Shown in pieces: positions 6,801-11,905 of a stretch of 12,504 nt of DNA. The notes below the pieces were generated by a model. It was not told where the DNA came from. It searched no databases and saw only the letters and a program-made list of their open reading frames with translations. The stretch is taken from contig NHFJ01000027.1 in assembly GCA_002172545.1 (NCBI GenBank), forward strand, positions 1 to 12,504, read 5' to 3'. Each line of letters begins with the position of its first letter. Position 1 is the first letter of the stretch. The position numbers were made by a program, and so were the translations under genes. This stretch comes from Fidelibacterota bacterium TMED108. GTDB taxonomy: Bacteria; Fidelibacterota; Marinisomatia; Marinisomatales; TCS55.

Positions 6801-8970
6801 TGATTGCAATAGTATCAGCCACATTTCCCGCACGATCTGCTCCTGTAAAAAGAATGGTATATATTCCTCCATCTGTTAATTGAGGCATATTAATGAGTGT
6901 AAGTTCGTTATGGTCCCCATATTTACGCTCAGCATCACTTAATGGCACTTTATGAGGTGCATCGGGATCATTCTCACCACCAGTTCTAATCCAAATTACT
7001 TCTCCTTTAAATAGGTCTTCAGATATTGAATATGAAATACGCTGGTGGTTTAATGCGCTACCTGAATCTGGTTTAACACTAGAAAAACTTGGAGGAGTCG
7101 TATCATAAAGTATGTTTGATACAGTCACGGGCTCGCTATCGTTACTTGCGAGATCTCGCCCATTGAGCGTTACAGAATATATTGATCCATCCATCAATAT
7201 TGGTTCGTTTATCATATTAATTCGAATTTTCTCTTCCGGTGAAAGCTCCTCGCCAACCATACTTACAATATGGGGTGAGAGCGAGTCCTCCGCTCCATCA
7301 ACTTGCGTCCACAATATTTCACCAAATGCCAGTTTCTCACTAATAGCATAGCTTATGGTTGGATTATTTATGGCCTCATTATTAAAAGGATATATCATAG
7401 TGATTACTGGTGGAGTTATATCGTAATGAACTGAATCTAAAAAAACAGCATCTGAAATATTTCCAGCAAGATCAACACCTATCATTTCAAAGATATACAT
7501 AGACCCATCATTGAGCTGAAAGTAATCTGCCAGATCTACCTTATTGTTGACCCGAACGGTATCTAAAAATTCATAAAAATGGGGAGATTTTTCATCATAT
7601 ACATCGCCCTGCGATTTTAATCGGATAGACCATTTTTGAATAGGCTCATTTGTTTCCAACTCCATACGCTGGTTATTGATCCATTCGTTTGAATCTGGTG
7701 TTGTAAACGTTAATTTTGGCGGTGTAATGTCATAAATAACGCCACTAAAAATTCCAGGTAATGATAAATTTTGTGCACGATCATATCCATATATTTCTGG
7801 GTTATACATTACACCATCCACTAAACTCCCCTGATTAATGGGTCTAAAGCGGCCCCTTATGTCTAATTCGTTGCTTTCTATAAAAACAGTGTCCCTGGAA
7901 ATATCTTTAAAATTAGAATCAGCGACCCAAACTATAAATGCAGAATCCAACACCTCGGAAGCATAAAAGGAAATGGAGATATCTTTCATATATTTATCCA
8001 TCTCAAGCGCCATTAGTGGTGGGCTTATATCATAAATTAAACTATTGATTTTTCTTTGTGTTGCCATATATCCTTTAACGCCCTCACCATTAAAGAATAC
8101 ATCGTAGACCGTGCTGTCTATTAAAGCAGATTCATCATTGAGCGTCTTAGTATAATCGCCTCTTTTGATATTGCTCAACATAACCTTTGCAGTGTCACTA
8201 CTTCCTGAAAAAGCCCAACCAATCTCACCCCATTTTAAATCGCCATCTAAATTATATGATATTTGGCTAGAGTTAATGAAGGATGAATCCGCAGGTCCTG
8301 TAAACCAAAAAACTGCCTCAGTACCATCAGGGCTCAATTTTACGTCCATGATCAATACACCGTTTGAGTCGTATTCAAACATGTGCGTTATATCTAAGTC
8401 ATCGTAGTACTTAAATAAAAATTTATGCATTGACTTACCATCGGGTCTCCTAAACCACTCATCTCTAGTTACCCTACCTAATGAATCGTATTCAAATTCT
8501 TTGCCTCCGTATTCAAAAGCATCTACATCAAAAAAGCGGAAATCTTCAGGCTTGATATCTAAATTAATATTAGATGTTGTAAATCTATCATCCCATTTCT
8601 TGACAGAGTCTACACCAAACACCCACTCAATATAAGATACCGATTGATCCTCTCTTCCAAAAATAGTTTTATGAAATAGTTGTCCATCAGCATTAATCAA
8701 CTCTTTTTGGCGAGCGATTTTATTTGTATCAATATAGGTGTACTGCTCTGAACCAATTAATTTACCCGAACGATCAATAAATGATTTTCGGGTAAGCCTA
8801 CTTAGCGCATCGTATTCTGCGCGAATGTGCGACTTCCTTATAACTTCTGATTTAGGAACATTTCTGTTTGACAGAAAATCAAGTTCAGATAAAAAATATT
8901 TTACCTGATTCTGTCCGGCAACAAGAAAAAGGAATACAGTAATAATGAATAGGAGTTTATAGCTTTTCAC
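484..8970 (-). CDS. Giant secreted 24-module Ig-like repeat protein with YD-like N-terminus
   Basis: This gene encodes 2828 residues and starts at GTG (8968-8970). No ATG or other good start exists before the upstream in-frame TAG, and no Shine-Dalgarno is visible. Residues 1-19 form a signal peptide: Lys at 2 and 5, hydrophobic run LLFIITVFLFLVAG, cleavage likely after Gly19. Residues 50-215 contain two YD/Rhs-like units (EYDALSRLTR at 52, EYDSLGRVTR at 160). Residues 220-2718 are 24 Ig-like modules of 99-106 residues. Each typically ends DxAGN then YDxTPP, and most carry a GGxxDxxSPH loop followed by an LxDGxxY strand. Residues 2720-2828 are a separate domain. I see no cysteine in the whole protein, so it is neither a lipoprotein nor disulphide-linked. 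There is no LPXTG motif, no obvious type IX sorting domain and no autotransporter barrel. It is probably a periplasmic or surface adhesin or structural filament; the role is inference. The frame is intact over 8.5 kb, which argues for selection. Confidence 0.9.
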   Translation of the reverse strand: MKSYKLLFIITVFLFLVAGQNQVKYFLSELDFLSNRNVPKSEVIRKSHIRAEYDALSRLTRKSFIDRSGKLIGSEQYTYIDTNKIARQKELINADGQLFHKTIFGREDQSVSYIEWVFGVDSVKKWDDRFTTSNINLDIKPEDFRFFDVDAFEYGGKEFEYDSLGRVTRDEWFRRPDGKSMHKFLFKYYDDLDITHMFEYDSNGVLIMDVKLSPDGTEAVFWFTGPADSSFINSSQISYNLDGDLKWGEIGWAFSGSSDTAKVMLSNIKRGDYTKTLNDESALIDSTVYDVFFNGEGVKGYMATQRKINSLIYDISPPLMALEMDKYMKDISISFYASEVLDSAFIVWVADSNFKDISRDTVFIESNELDIRGRFRPINQGSLVDGVMYNPEIYGYDRAQNLSLPGIFSGVIYDITPPKLTFTTPDSNEWINNQRMELETNEPIQKWSIRLKSQGDVYDEKSPHFYEFLDTVRVNNKVDLADYFQLNDGSMYIFEMIGVDLAGNISDAVFLDSVHYDITPPVITMIYPFNNEAINNPTISYAISEKLAFGEILWTQVDGAEDSLSPHIVSMVGEELSPEEKIRINMINEPILMDGSIYSVTLNGRDLASNDSEPVTVSNILYDTTPPSFSSVKPDSGSALNHQRISYSISEDLFKGEVIWIRTGGENDPDAPHKVPLSDAERKYGDHNELTLINMPQLTDGGIYTILFTGADRAGNVADTIAIKDILYDFTKPEILVNYPSQNLITNSTDVSYTLSENIYKGEFKWDRVGGVEDTLAPYVAILEADEMKKDIYSRKQLVNIPKFVENTVYTLSVSGVDRAGNEANDVVISNIEYDFTPPKLTWFTPLSGDAVNHKKVSFSNSELLKSGSITWSWVSGISDNDSLHIMQLFKEELNSGTFGPSSIANAPSLVDGGIYNISYSAFDPAGNESNIIYIEDILYDITQPQIVLSYPLPRSISKTSAVSYSLSETLFEAEFKWMWLGGVSDPSAPFTAVLTREEMQEGVHVEVDLENSPQVVENALYTMSLSGSDRAGNKAKKAFVPGLQYDFTPPELSIIDPDSGSAVNYKKVHFKNSELLQTAQMIWTRSGGVEDNLSPHIMELENDELLGKEIGPVDLYNMPGLVDGSEYTLSYVGYDPAGNISDTVKVEKILYDITSPVLAITSPKSNIFTAESEMLFSVNEDIYDFKIDWMGESISGEEDRKTYTHPKSLFAGDYNSDNLFNPELKDATTYTITLNGFDRAKNRASEAIVSEIKVDLTPPVFTNLSPASGSFINLVSIGWLLSEDIDSGVVYFQRNSSEARLESALLGEELKAGKKDSTPLSNYVALRDGEVYTISIIGKDFASNISKEISVTDITYDTSPPKISITNPLEGNFVNSNEITYSVNEPMVSAKMVWIGNGLDPLEFNLRDKDVFDGKHVLKNYGVKPQEKVLYSIFIEGIDRASNIGISDTLTGVTFDITPPEFSFISPQSDLPVNSTEISFTISEALDEGSIIWTAISGEDPLSPHTKILNNEEKSGGEKLDLIFSDPPNLVDGVAYRITISGTDLAGNKGNDVFVENILFDTTPPEFVDVEPVDDTFIQEAFINYTLTEDLKEGKIYFENVGGSTDPKTTHMITLAGSKKNKGAQGGKLPKSFVRLVNGSIYNIKFEGSDAAGNSAPEIIVENIVFDNEKPTLKIIQPTDNAFINSQGITISISENLNEGKLVLTSVAGATDENSPHELVLIEELRKIGTIDNKIFEEFKWVDGSTYNLSFDGVDFAGNIAEQILIKNITYDITDPIISIDNINNNGYINTNTISYTLSEPLANSTLKITRTGGVEDENSPQSILLSANELRKGSYENVILANQPKLANGSIYTFELTGQDYASNNAKTIAIENIAFDNQSPEISISRPIDAEQIKSTVVSFSSTENLETATVVFIQTSGTVDVNSPHKVSLSGKELQKGVHSDFDIGITAQLADGGRYSVSIEGFDKAGNPAKVQAINDVFFDLLPPVIAIESPSSGSRFNVPILTYSSNEEMGKSKITFTRTGGAQDPQSPHVVNLSGERLKQGAHYDESFENDIILKDGSVYSISFVAEDMAGNIADEVSVDNITYDSTGPEMVILNPKPSIFSNQINVDFSLNESLSSGKIIIERTGGPNDSSSPHEITLLDDQLIQSLKLTIDINQQVSLVSNAVYKISVEGVDIAGNDGLSNIVENVTFDDIPPEISIISPDLDTFINSPVLGLRSNEMLSIASVDWIWQEGEDDLKAQHTSKLVGGTLEEGEYPQVKFDPEPSLVSGAWYLIVFNGTDRAGNSSVYNFGRLFFDNTPPKLVGEYPKSDSYINLAEISYSSDEDLIEGIVTWRPVDGTDEVKINLALNELSMGTFDIGVLSGQTDLIDGVVYNIDIIAKDKAQNETSAIIAKNISFDTSKPNFTQVLPVASSRVNSQTVSWSVSEVLQSGKYTWIHMGGEADANAPHEFNLSNDLLKPGDGDNSKLPQLDLVVNAMYRITLEGKDLAGNTGKKFVMSVVYDDVPPTLELKYPESNSAVNHLDISYSISEQLSAGQIIYSRVSGSPDPNSPVIVNLESLELETSFDQPQKTSQVPLINDGTVYSVQFVGEDLATNASKSNVIENVKYDITRPRISIFYPTSNSYFMGSDINIDISEDLKDGKIVWTRTGGLSDEVTKQKIPLYDQYLKKGTYEKASLPIQESLSAGVVYSLGVDAVDFADNEAEPVLIEFIEYIRSMAGKWYYKGAIIEVVWIFEPDDSGISGRFMQGLSLGTKISNEEKGAFKFDFNQKPYLLTVEMDDASKNRISLVEFISNNKIRVVTGTRKPGNMSDGEVMEYEWRPE
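817..8313 (-). repeat. Array of 24 Ig-like modules (about 104 residues each)
   Basis: Module starts that I located by codon position are residues 220, 319, 419, 522, 628, 734, 840, 946, 1052, 1158 and 1261, then 1462 and, for the last, 2619. Core modules share: a hydrophobic strand and Pro at the start, S-G-S/N-x-x-N, an SYSxSExL strand, an aromatic or Trp strand, GGxxDxxSPH, LxxxEL, PxLVDGxxY, GxDxAGN, and the linker YDxTPP. Modules 4-9 are the most regular (exactly 106 residues each). Modules 1-3, 10-12, 21 and 24 are degenerate and lack part of the GGxxDxxSPH loop. The fold is of the bacterial Ig-like (Big) class; the exact Pfam family is not decidable by eye. Confidence 0.85.
5500..6771 (-). 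repeat. Tandem duplication of a two-module unit (2 x 636 bp)
   Basis: Modules 6-7 (residues 734-945) and modules 8-9 (946-1157) are both exactly 212 residues. Gapless hand alignment gives 52 of 106 identities between modules 7 and 9 and 47 of 106 between modules 6 and 8, against 31 of 106 between the adjacent modules 6 and 7. Shared pair-specific features are VEN, EFKW and YDFTPP in 6 and 8, and AVN(H/Y)KKV, NSELL, GP and DPAGN in 7 and 9. The unit of growth was therefore two modules. Module 5 also resembles module 9 (43 of 106), so the original pairing phase is uncertain. Confidence 0.75.
8326..8817 (-). repeat. Two YD/Rhs-like units at the N-terminus of the giant protein
   Basis: Residues 52-105 and 160-215 share the pattern EYDxLxRxTR, an aromatic residue, a GK step, a Tyr-rich strand and a closing DG turn. 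The pattern EYDxLGRxT is characteristic of YD (Rhs) repeats. A further FEYDSNGVLIMD step at 198-209 continues the pattern. The units are too few and too diverged to build an Rhs shell, so they may be a small beta-sheet cap before the Ig-like array. The assignment is by eye. Confidence 0.5.
8914..8970 (-). other. Signal peptide of the giant Ig-like protein
   Basis: The first 19 residues have a short positive n-region (Lys2, Lys5), a 14-residue hydrophobic core and a small-residue cleavage site, with Val17 and Gly19 at -3 and -1. No cysteine follows, so this is a Sec signal peptidase I type signal rather than a lipobox. Confidence 0.85.
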
Positions 8971-9061
8971 AATGGTATAATTTATGTGTGAAAAAACTGT
9001 AAGAAAATGAGGTTCTACACTAAACTAGAAAAAATCTAAAAATATATATTTTCAAAAAAAC

Positions 9062-10102
9062 TTATAAAGACTCGCTTTCTTGAGAACGTTTTTTTTGTCG
9101 CTGCTGATCCTTTGCGAGCTTTCTCATGTCAGCTACCTCATCCGATTCATCCATAATTTCTACTCCAAGCAATGTTTCAATACAATCCTCAAGAGTCACA
9201 ATACCTGTTGTTCCACCGAATTCATCTTTTACAATAAACATGTGGGAACGATTTTTAATGAATTTATTTAAAACAGACTCAACTGATTCGGTTTCATGAA
9301 CACTTTCAACTGGCTCAACAATATCTGCCATTGTTTTCTCAAAATAATCATCGGCCATTGTTTCTAAAACTGTGTCTTTGTAAACCAACCCAATGATATT
9401 ATCAATATTTTCATGAAAAACCGGTATTCTTGAGAAGGTTATATCGTCGTTTGAATCCATAATATTTCCAACAGTTTCAATGTCTTCAAAGGCATAAATT
9501 ACAGAACGTGGTGTTAAAATCTCTTCTATCTGAATTTCTTTTAATCGAAAAAGGTTTTCTATAATATCCGATTCTTGCTCATTAATAGATCCTTCGTCTT
9601 CCCCCATCTCAGCCATAGCAGTGATTTCTTCGCGACTCACCCTGTCTTCATTGGTATTTATGGATTTGGAGAAAGTATTGCTTAACCAAACGAAAGGAAA
9701 TGCAATGACCATGAGAATACGTATCACAAGGGCAGATGGAATAGCGAGGCTTCGACAAAAATAAGCGCCTAACGTTTTTGGTAGAATTTCAGAAAAAATC
9801 AATATGCTAAATGTTAAAATAGCAGATGCAATCGCAACAGCGCCAGATCCGTAAATATTTAACGCTTGAGCTCCCATACCTGCAGCGCCAACTGTATTTG
9901 CGATAGTATTTAAAGTTAATATAGCTGCCAGTGGGCGATTTATATCGTCTTTTAAGCTTTGCAATATCTTACCTTGTTTAGGATTAGTTTTTATCATGGT
10001 ACCAATTTGAGAGTGGGTTAATGATAAAATTACAGCTTCTAAAAGCGAGCAAATAAACGACACACCAAGAGCGAGTAAAAAATATCCAATAAGTAATGGC
10101 AT
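9062..10102 (-). CDS. Short DUF21-CBS membrane protein (CNNM/CorC/HlyC family)
   Basis: The 346-residue product belongs to the CNNM/CorC family of membrane proteins tied to magnesium or other divalent cation export. A DUF21 (CNNM transmembrane) domain occupies residues 1-145, with membrane segments near 3-27, 57-80, 86-105 and 118-142. It carries the family signatures NTIANTVGAAG (65-75) and SEILPKT (104-110). An acidic linker (150-180) leads to the LTPRS motif at 196-200 and a CBS pair: FSRIPVF at 223-229 and FGGTTGIVTLED at 295-306. The C-terminal CorC_HlyC domain of the longer (about 430-residue) relatives is absent; the protein ends in a charged tail (residues 326-346). Short versions of this kind are common and this is not obviously a truncation. 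The gene begins 14 bases after the YwaF-like gene at 10117, with no visible Shine-Dalgarno, so it is probably cotranscribed. "Hemolysin" in older names of this family should not be taken literally. Confidence 0.9.
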   Translation of the reverse strand: MPLLIGYFLLALGVSFICSLLEAVILSLTHSQIGTMIKTNPKQGKILQSLKDDINRPLAAILTLNTIANTVGAAGMGAQALNIYGSGAVAIASAILTFSILIFSEILPKTLGAYFCRSLAIPSALVIRILMVIAFPFVWLSNTFSKSINTNEDRVSREEITAMAEMGEDEGSINEQESDIIENLFRLKEIQIEEILTPRSVIYAFEDIETVGNIMDSNDDITFSRIPVFHENIDNIIGLVYKDTVLETMADDYFEKTMADIVEPVESVHETESVESVLNKFIKNRSHMFIVKDEFGGTTGIVTLEDCIETLLGVEIMDESDEVADMRKLAKDQQRQKKRSQESESL

Positions 10103-10116
10103 TTATAAATAAGAGG

Positions 10117-10839
10117 CTATGCTCTTGAAGTTTCCTTTGATAAATTACGTTTAACAGATATCCACATAGGCAGATAAATTAACATCATAAAAAGAATTCC
10201 TGCTAATTGAAAAGTAATTAAATAATATGGCCATTCTCCTACTAGAGCCGGGTTCTCTCCACTTGGTTTTTCACATATAAACCAATAATTGGCACCATTA
10301 CCAATCAGCTTATTAATTATACCAACTACAAAAATTGCACCATTAGTGATAAGTACAGTATTAAGTAGTGAATATCTTCTGCAACGCATATCAAAAACAA
10401 AAATCATCCAAAAAACATTCAAAATTATCAATCCATGCGATAAGAAACTCCAAAGTGTAGAAATATAGCCAAAATAAAAACGTGTTGGGTCAGGAGTAAT
10501 AATTGCTTGCAATGCACCCGCTATACCCCAGAAGAATGCGAGTTCAAATGCAGTTTGATTTCGTGTATATAATGCATAACATGAAATAAATAAGCTAAAT
10601 CCACACATATGTAAAGATATATCCTGCGCAGGATTAAAACTATTCAAACTAATCTTATAAAAATAATGCAGAAACTCTTGAAGTAATGTTACAGATATCA
10701 AAGCGAGAGCTATGTTTCTTTGCTGCGATTTTGATGCATAGTTTTTTCCGATAAATGGCAAAAGGAACCATATTGATGAACAAATAAAAATATAAATTAT
10801 GTGTTCAGAGCTAAACGTTTGAAATATATAATCTTTCAA
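10117..10839 (-). CDS. TIGR02206/YwaF-like (TMEM164-related) membrane protein, copy 1
   Basis: The 240-residue polytopic protein has about seven hydrophobic segments, the usual size and topology of the family. Family motifs seen are LHMC (76-79), FELAFFWGIAGALQAIITPD (98-117), SHGLI (134-138), NYWF (184-187), NPALVGEWPYY (196-206) and YLP (222-224). It starts at TTG (10837-10839); the only later in-frame Met codons fall after conserved segments. The TTG overlaps the TGA of the upstream paralogue as TTGA, which points to coupled translation. Cys79 and His135 occupy the positions where, as I recall, eukaryotic TMEM164 has a catalytic Cys/His pair used in phospholipid acyl transfer. Whether bacterial members do this chemistry is not established; in B. 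subtilis ywaF has no known function. It acts in the inner membrane. Confidence 0.85.
   Translation of the reverse strand: MKDYIFQTFSSEHIIYIFICSSIWFLLPFIGKNYASKSQQRNIALALISVTLLQEFLHYFYKISLNSFNPAQDISLHMCGFSLFISCYALYTRNQTAFELAFFWGIAGALQAIITPDPTRFYFGYISTLWSFLSHGLIILNVFWMIFVFDMRCRRYSLLNTVLITNGAIFVVGIINKLIGNGANYWFICEKPSGENPALVGEWPYYLITFQLAGILFMMLIYLPMWISVKRNLSKETSRA
10836..10839 (-). promoter_or_regulatory. TTGA stop/start overlap coupling the two YwaF-like genes
   Basis: The TGA stop of copy 2 (10836-10838) overlaps the TTG start of copy 1 (10837-10839). A GGAG motif ends 13 bases before the TTG, rather far for normal initiation. Re-initiation by the terminating ribosome is the simplest reading and would keep the two proteins in similar amounts. 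Confidence 0.6.
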
Positions 10840-11543
10840 TGTTTGGTTTTTACTCCATCGATAATCTTAAATGGTAGATAGGCAAGTGACATTATAAATA
10901 ATCCAACTATACTTATGTTTAAAATGTACCATGGCCAATCTCCGAAAACTATTGGATTCGACACTTCTGGTCGTATCATTAAAAACATATAATTACCGCC
11001 TGTTAGCCACGCTATTAAACCTACAGGAATAACCATAAACCACAAAAACCCGTAAACTTTGAACACTGAAAGTTTTCGTGGTTTTTTATTATCAATAAAT
11101 ATACCCCAAAGTGCAAAAACAACTATCAATCCATGGGCTACAAAAAATAAAATATACTCAAGAGTATTTAACATTTTAAACTCAGGGGTAAATATAGTTA
11201 TAAAGGCCGCACCTAGCCCGACAAGATACGTTATCTCAAATAAAAATTGTTTTTTGGTCCACATATAAGCTAGTCCGATATAAAAGACATAATTGCATAT
11301 ATGCAATGGAAGATCCTCAGACCAGTTAAGTTCACGGAAATATATTCGATTTATGTAATCTATTGTTTCCTCAAATAATCCTACAGAAATTAGCAAAGTA
11401 GATACTATGCGCTGTTTCTCATTGGTTAATTTTCTTCCTAAATAGGGTATCAAAAAAAAACATAAAAGACATGCAAAAATTGTCAAGATGTGTGTTCTAT
11501 CAAACTGATTTACCTGTTGATAGATAAACAATACTAAATGCAT
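10836..11543 (-). CDS. TIGR02206/YwaF-like (TMEM164-related) membrane protein, copy 2
   Basis: The 235-residue polytopic membrane protein is a diverged paralogue of the gene directly downstream. It shares the same ordered motifs: LPLHIC (78-83), FEITYLVGLGAAFITIFTPE (102-121), AHGLI (136-140), GGNYMFL (182-188), RPEVSNPIVFGDWPWYIL (191-208) and AYLP (221-224). It keeps the candidate Cys83 and His137, 54 residues apart (56 in copy 1). The start is ATG at 11543 in the context AAAATAAATG, without a Shine-Dalgarno. It lies 49 bases after the 76-residue gene and overlaps copy 1 by 4 bases. Copy 2 has the motifs NYMF and GDWPWY, which match the family consensus better than NYWF and GEWPYY in copy 1. 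Confidence 0.85.
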   Translation of the reverse strand: MHLVLFIYQQVNQFDRTHILTIFACLLCFFLIPYLGRKLTNEKQRIVSTLLISVGLFEETIDYINRIYFRELNWSEDLPLHICNYVFYIGLAYMWTKKQFLFEITYLVGLGAAFITIFTPEFKMLNTLEYILFFVAHGLIVVFALWGIFIDNKKPRKLSVFKVYGFLWFMVIPVGLIAWLTGGNYMFLMIRPEVSNPIVFGDWPWYILNISIVGLFIMSLAYLPFKIIDGVKTKH

Positions 11544-11592
11544 TTATTTTACGGCTACTATGTATACAAAAAATAGATGGGTTCTTAAGAAT

Positions 11593-11823
11593 TTAATCAT
11601 TTGGGATCATTTCTACAGTGTGCGTAGGAACTGTCCATAGCTTTCCATCATCACCTCTCAAACGGTATCTTGTTGGAAAATGCGCAATGCTATCTAATTC
11701 AAGAATTACACCTTCCTCAAGATCGCCAAGTACCTCGTGATGAGGTTTAATTGTTTTATATTTCATGCCCTTAGAAGCCTTAACATGATCATTTGATATT
11801 TTATTAAATTCTTTTGGTGTCAT
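11593..11823 (-). CDS. Small conserved-looking protein of unknown function (76 aa)
   Basis: The product is 76 residues with no signal peptide, membrane segment or cysteine. The start ATG at 11821-11823 is supported by GAGGAA at 11834-11839, 10 bases upstream. Residues 1-25 are basic and probably helical (EFNKISNDHVKASKGMKYK). Residues 36-73 look like four or five short strands (EEGVILELDSI, TRYRLRGDDGKLWTVP, HTVEMIP), which suggests a small SH3-like beta barrel; this fold guess is by pattern only. I do not recognise a family. It is the first gene of the minus-strand cluster, 49 bases before the YwaF-like pair, and is divergent from the rlmB-like gene. Confidence 0.75.
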   Translation of the reverse strand: MTPKEFNKISNDHVKASKGMKYKTIKPHHEVLGDLEEGVILELDSIAHFPTRYRLRGDDGKLWTVPTHTVEMIPND

Positions 11824-11846
11824 TTGTAGTTATTTCCTCATTACAC

Positions 11847-11874
11847 ATTATGCTAAAGCTTTTTTAACAATCAA
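11847..11874 (-). promoter_or_regulatory. Candidate sigma70-type promoter for the minus-strand cluster
   Basis: On the minus strand TTGATT (plus 11869-11874) is followed after 16 bases by CATAAT (plus 11847-11852), matching 4 of 6 and 5 of 6 consensus positions. Transcription would start near 11840, just before the GAGGAA of the 76-residue gene. It lies in the only divergent intergenic region (11824-11905). In such AT-rich DNA chance matches are frequent. Confidence 0.35.
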
Positions 11875-11905
11875 TCTAAATAATTTTTAAATTGTTATTA
11901 TATAT

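Noticed and set aside
712..8407. Plus-strand open frames of 64-93 codons opposite the giant gene (for example 2222-2488, 4875-5156, 7112-7351, 8165-8407)
   Set aside because: They are antisense to a strongly supported repeat protein, lack ribosome binding sites and show no domain pattern; they arise from its codon composition.
8326..8817. A polymorphic Rhs toxin
   Set aside because: There are only two YD-like units, no shell-forming array, no DPxGL-type cleavage motif and no variable toxin tip.
8971..9000. Promoter immediately upstream of the giant gene (TTACAG, 17 bases, TATACC)
   Set aside because: Only weak matches, and the resulting leader would be nearly zero bases; not better than chance here.
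9039..9052. 14-base perfect AT palindrome in the gap between the DUF21-CBS gene and the giant gene
   Set aside because: It is only A and T, has no loop or GC stem, and is not followed by a convincing T-run at the right distance, so it is not supported as a terminator or operator. It may be chance in AT-rich DNA.
9062..9130. Truncation of the DUF21-CBS gene because the CorC_HlyC domain is missing
   Set aside because: The protein ends with an ordinary charged tail and a clean stop, and 340-360-residue relatives without that domain are common. I see no remnant of the domain in the 91 bases downstream.
9062..10102. Reading the DUF21-CBS gene as a hemolysin
   Set aside because: HlyC/TlyC naming is historical; the visible domains are those of CNNM/CorC cation transport proteins.
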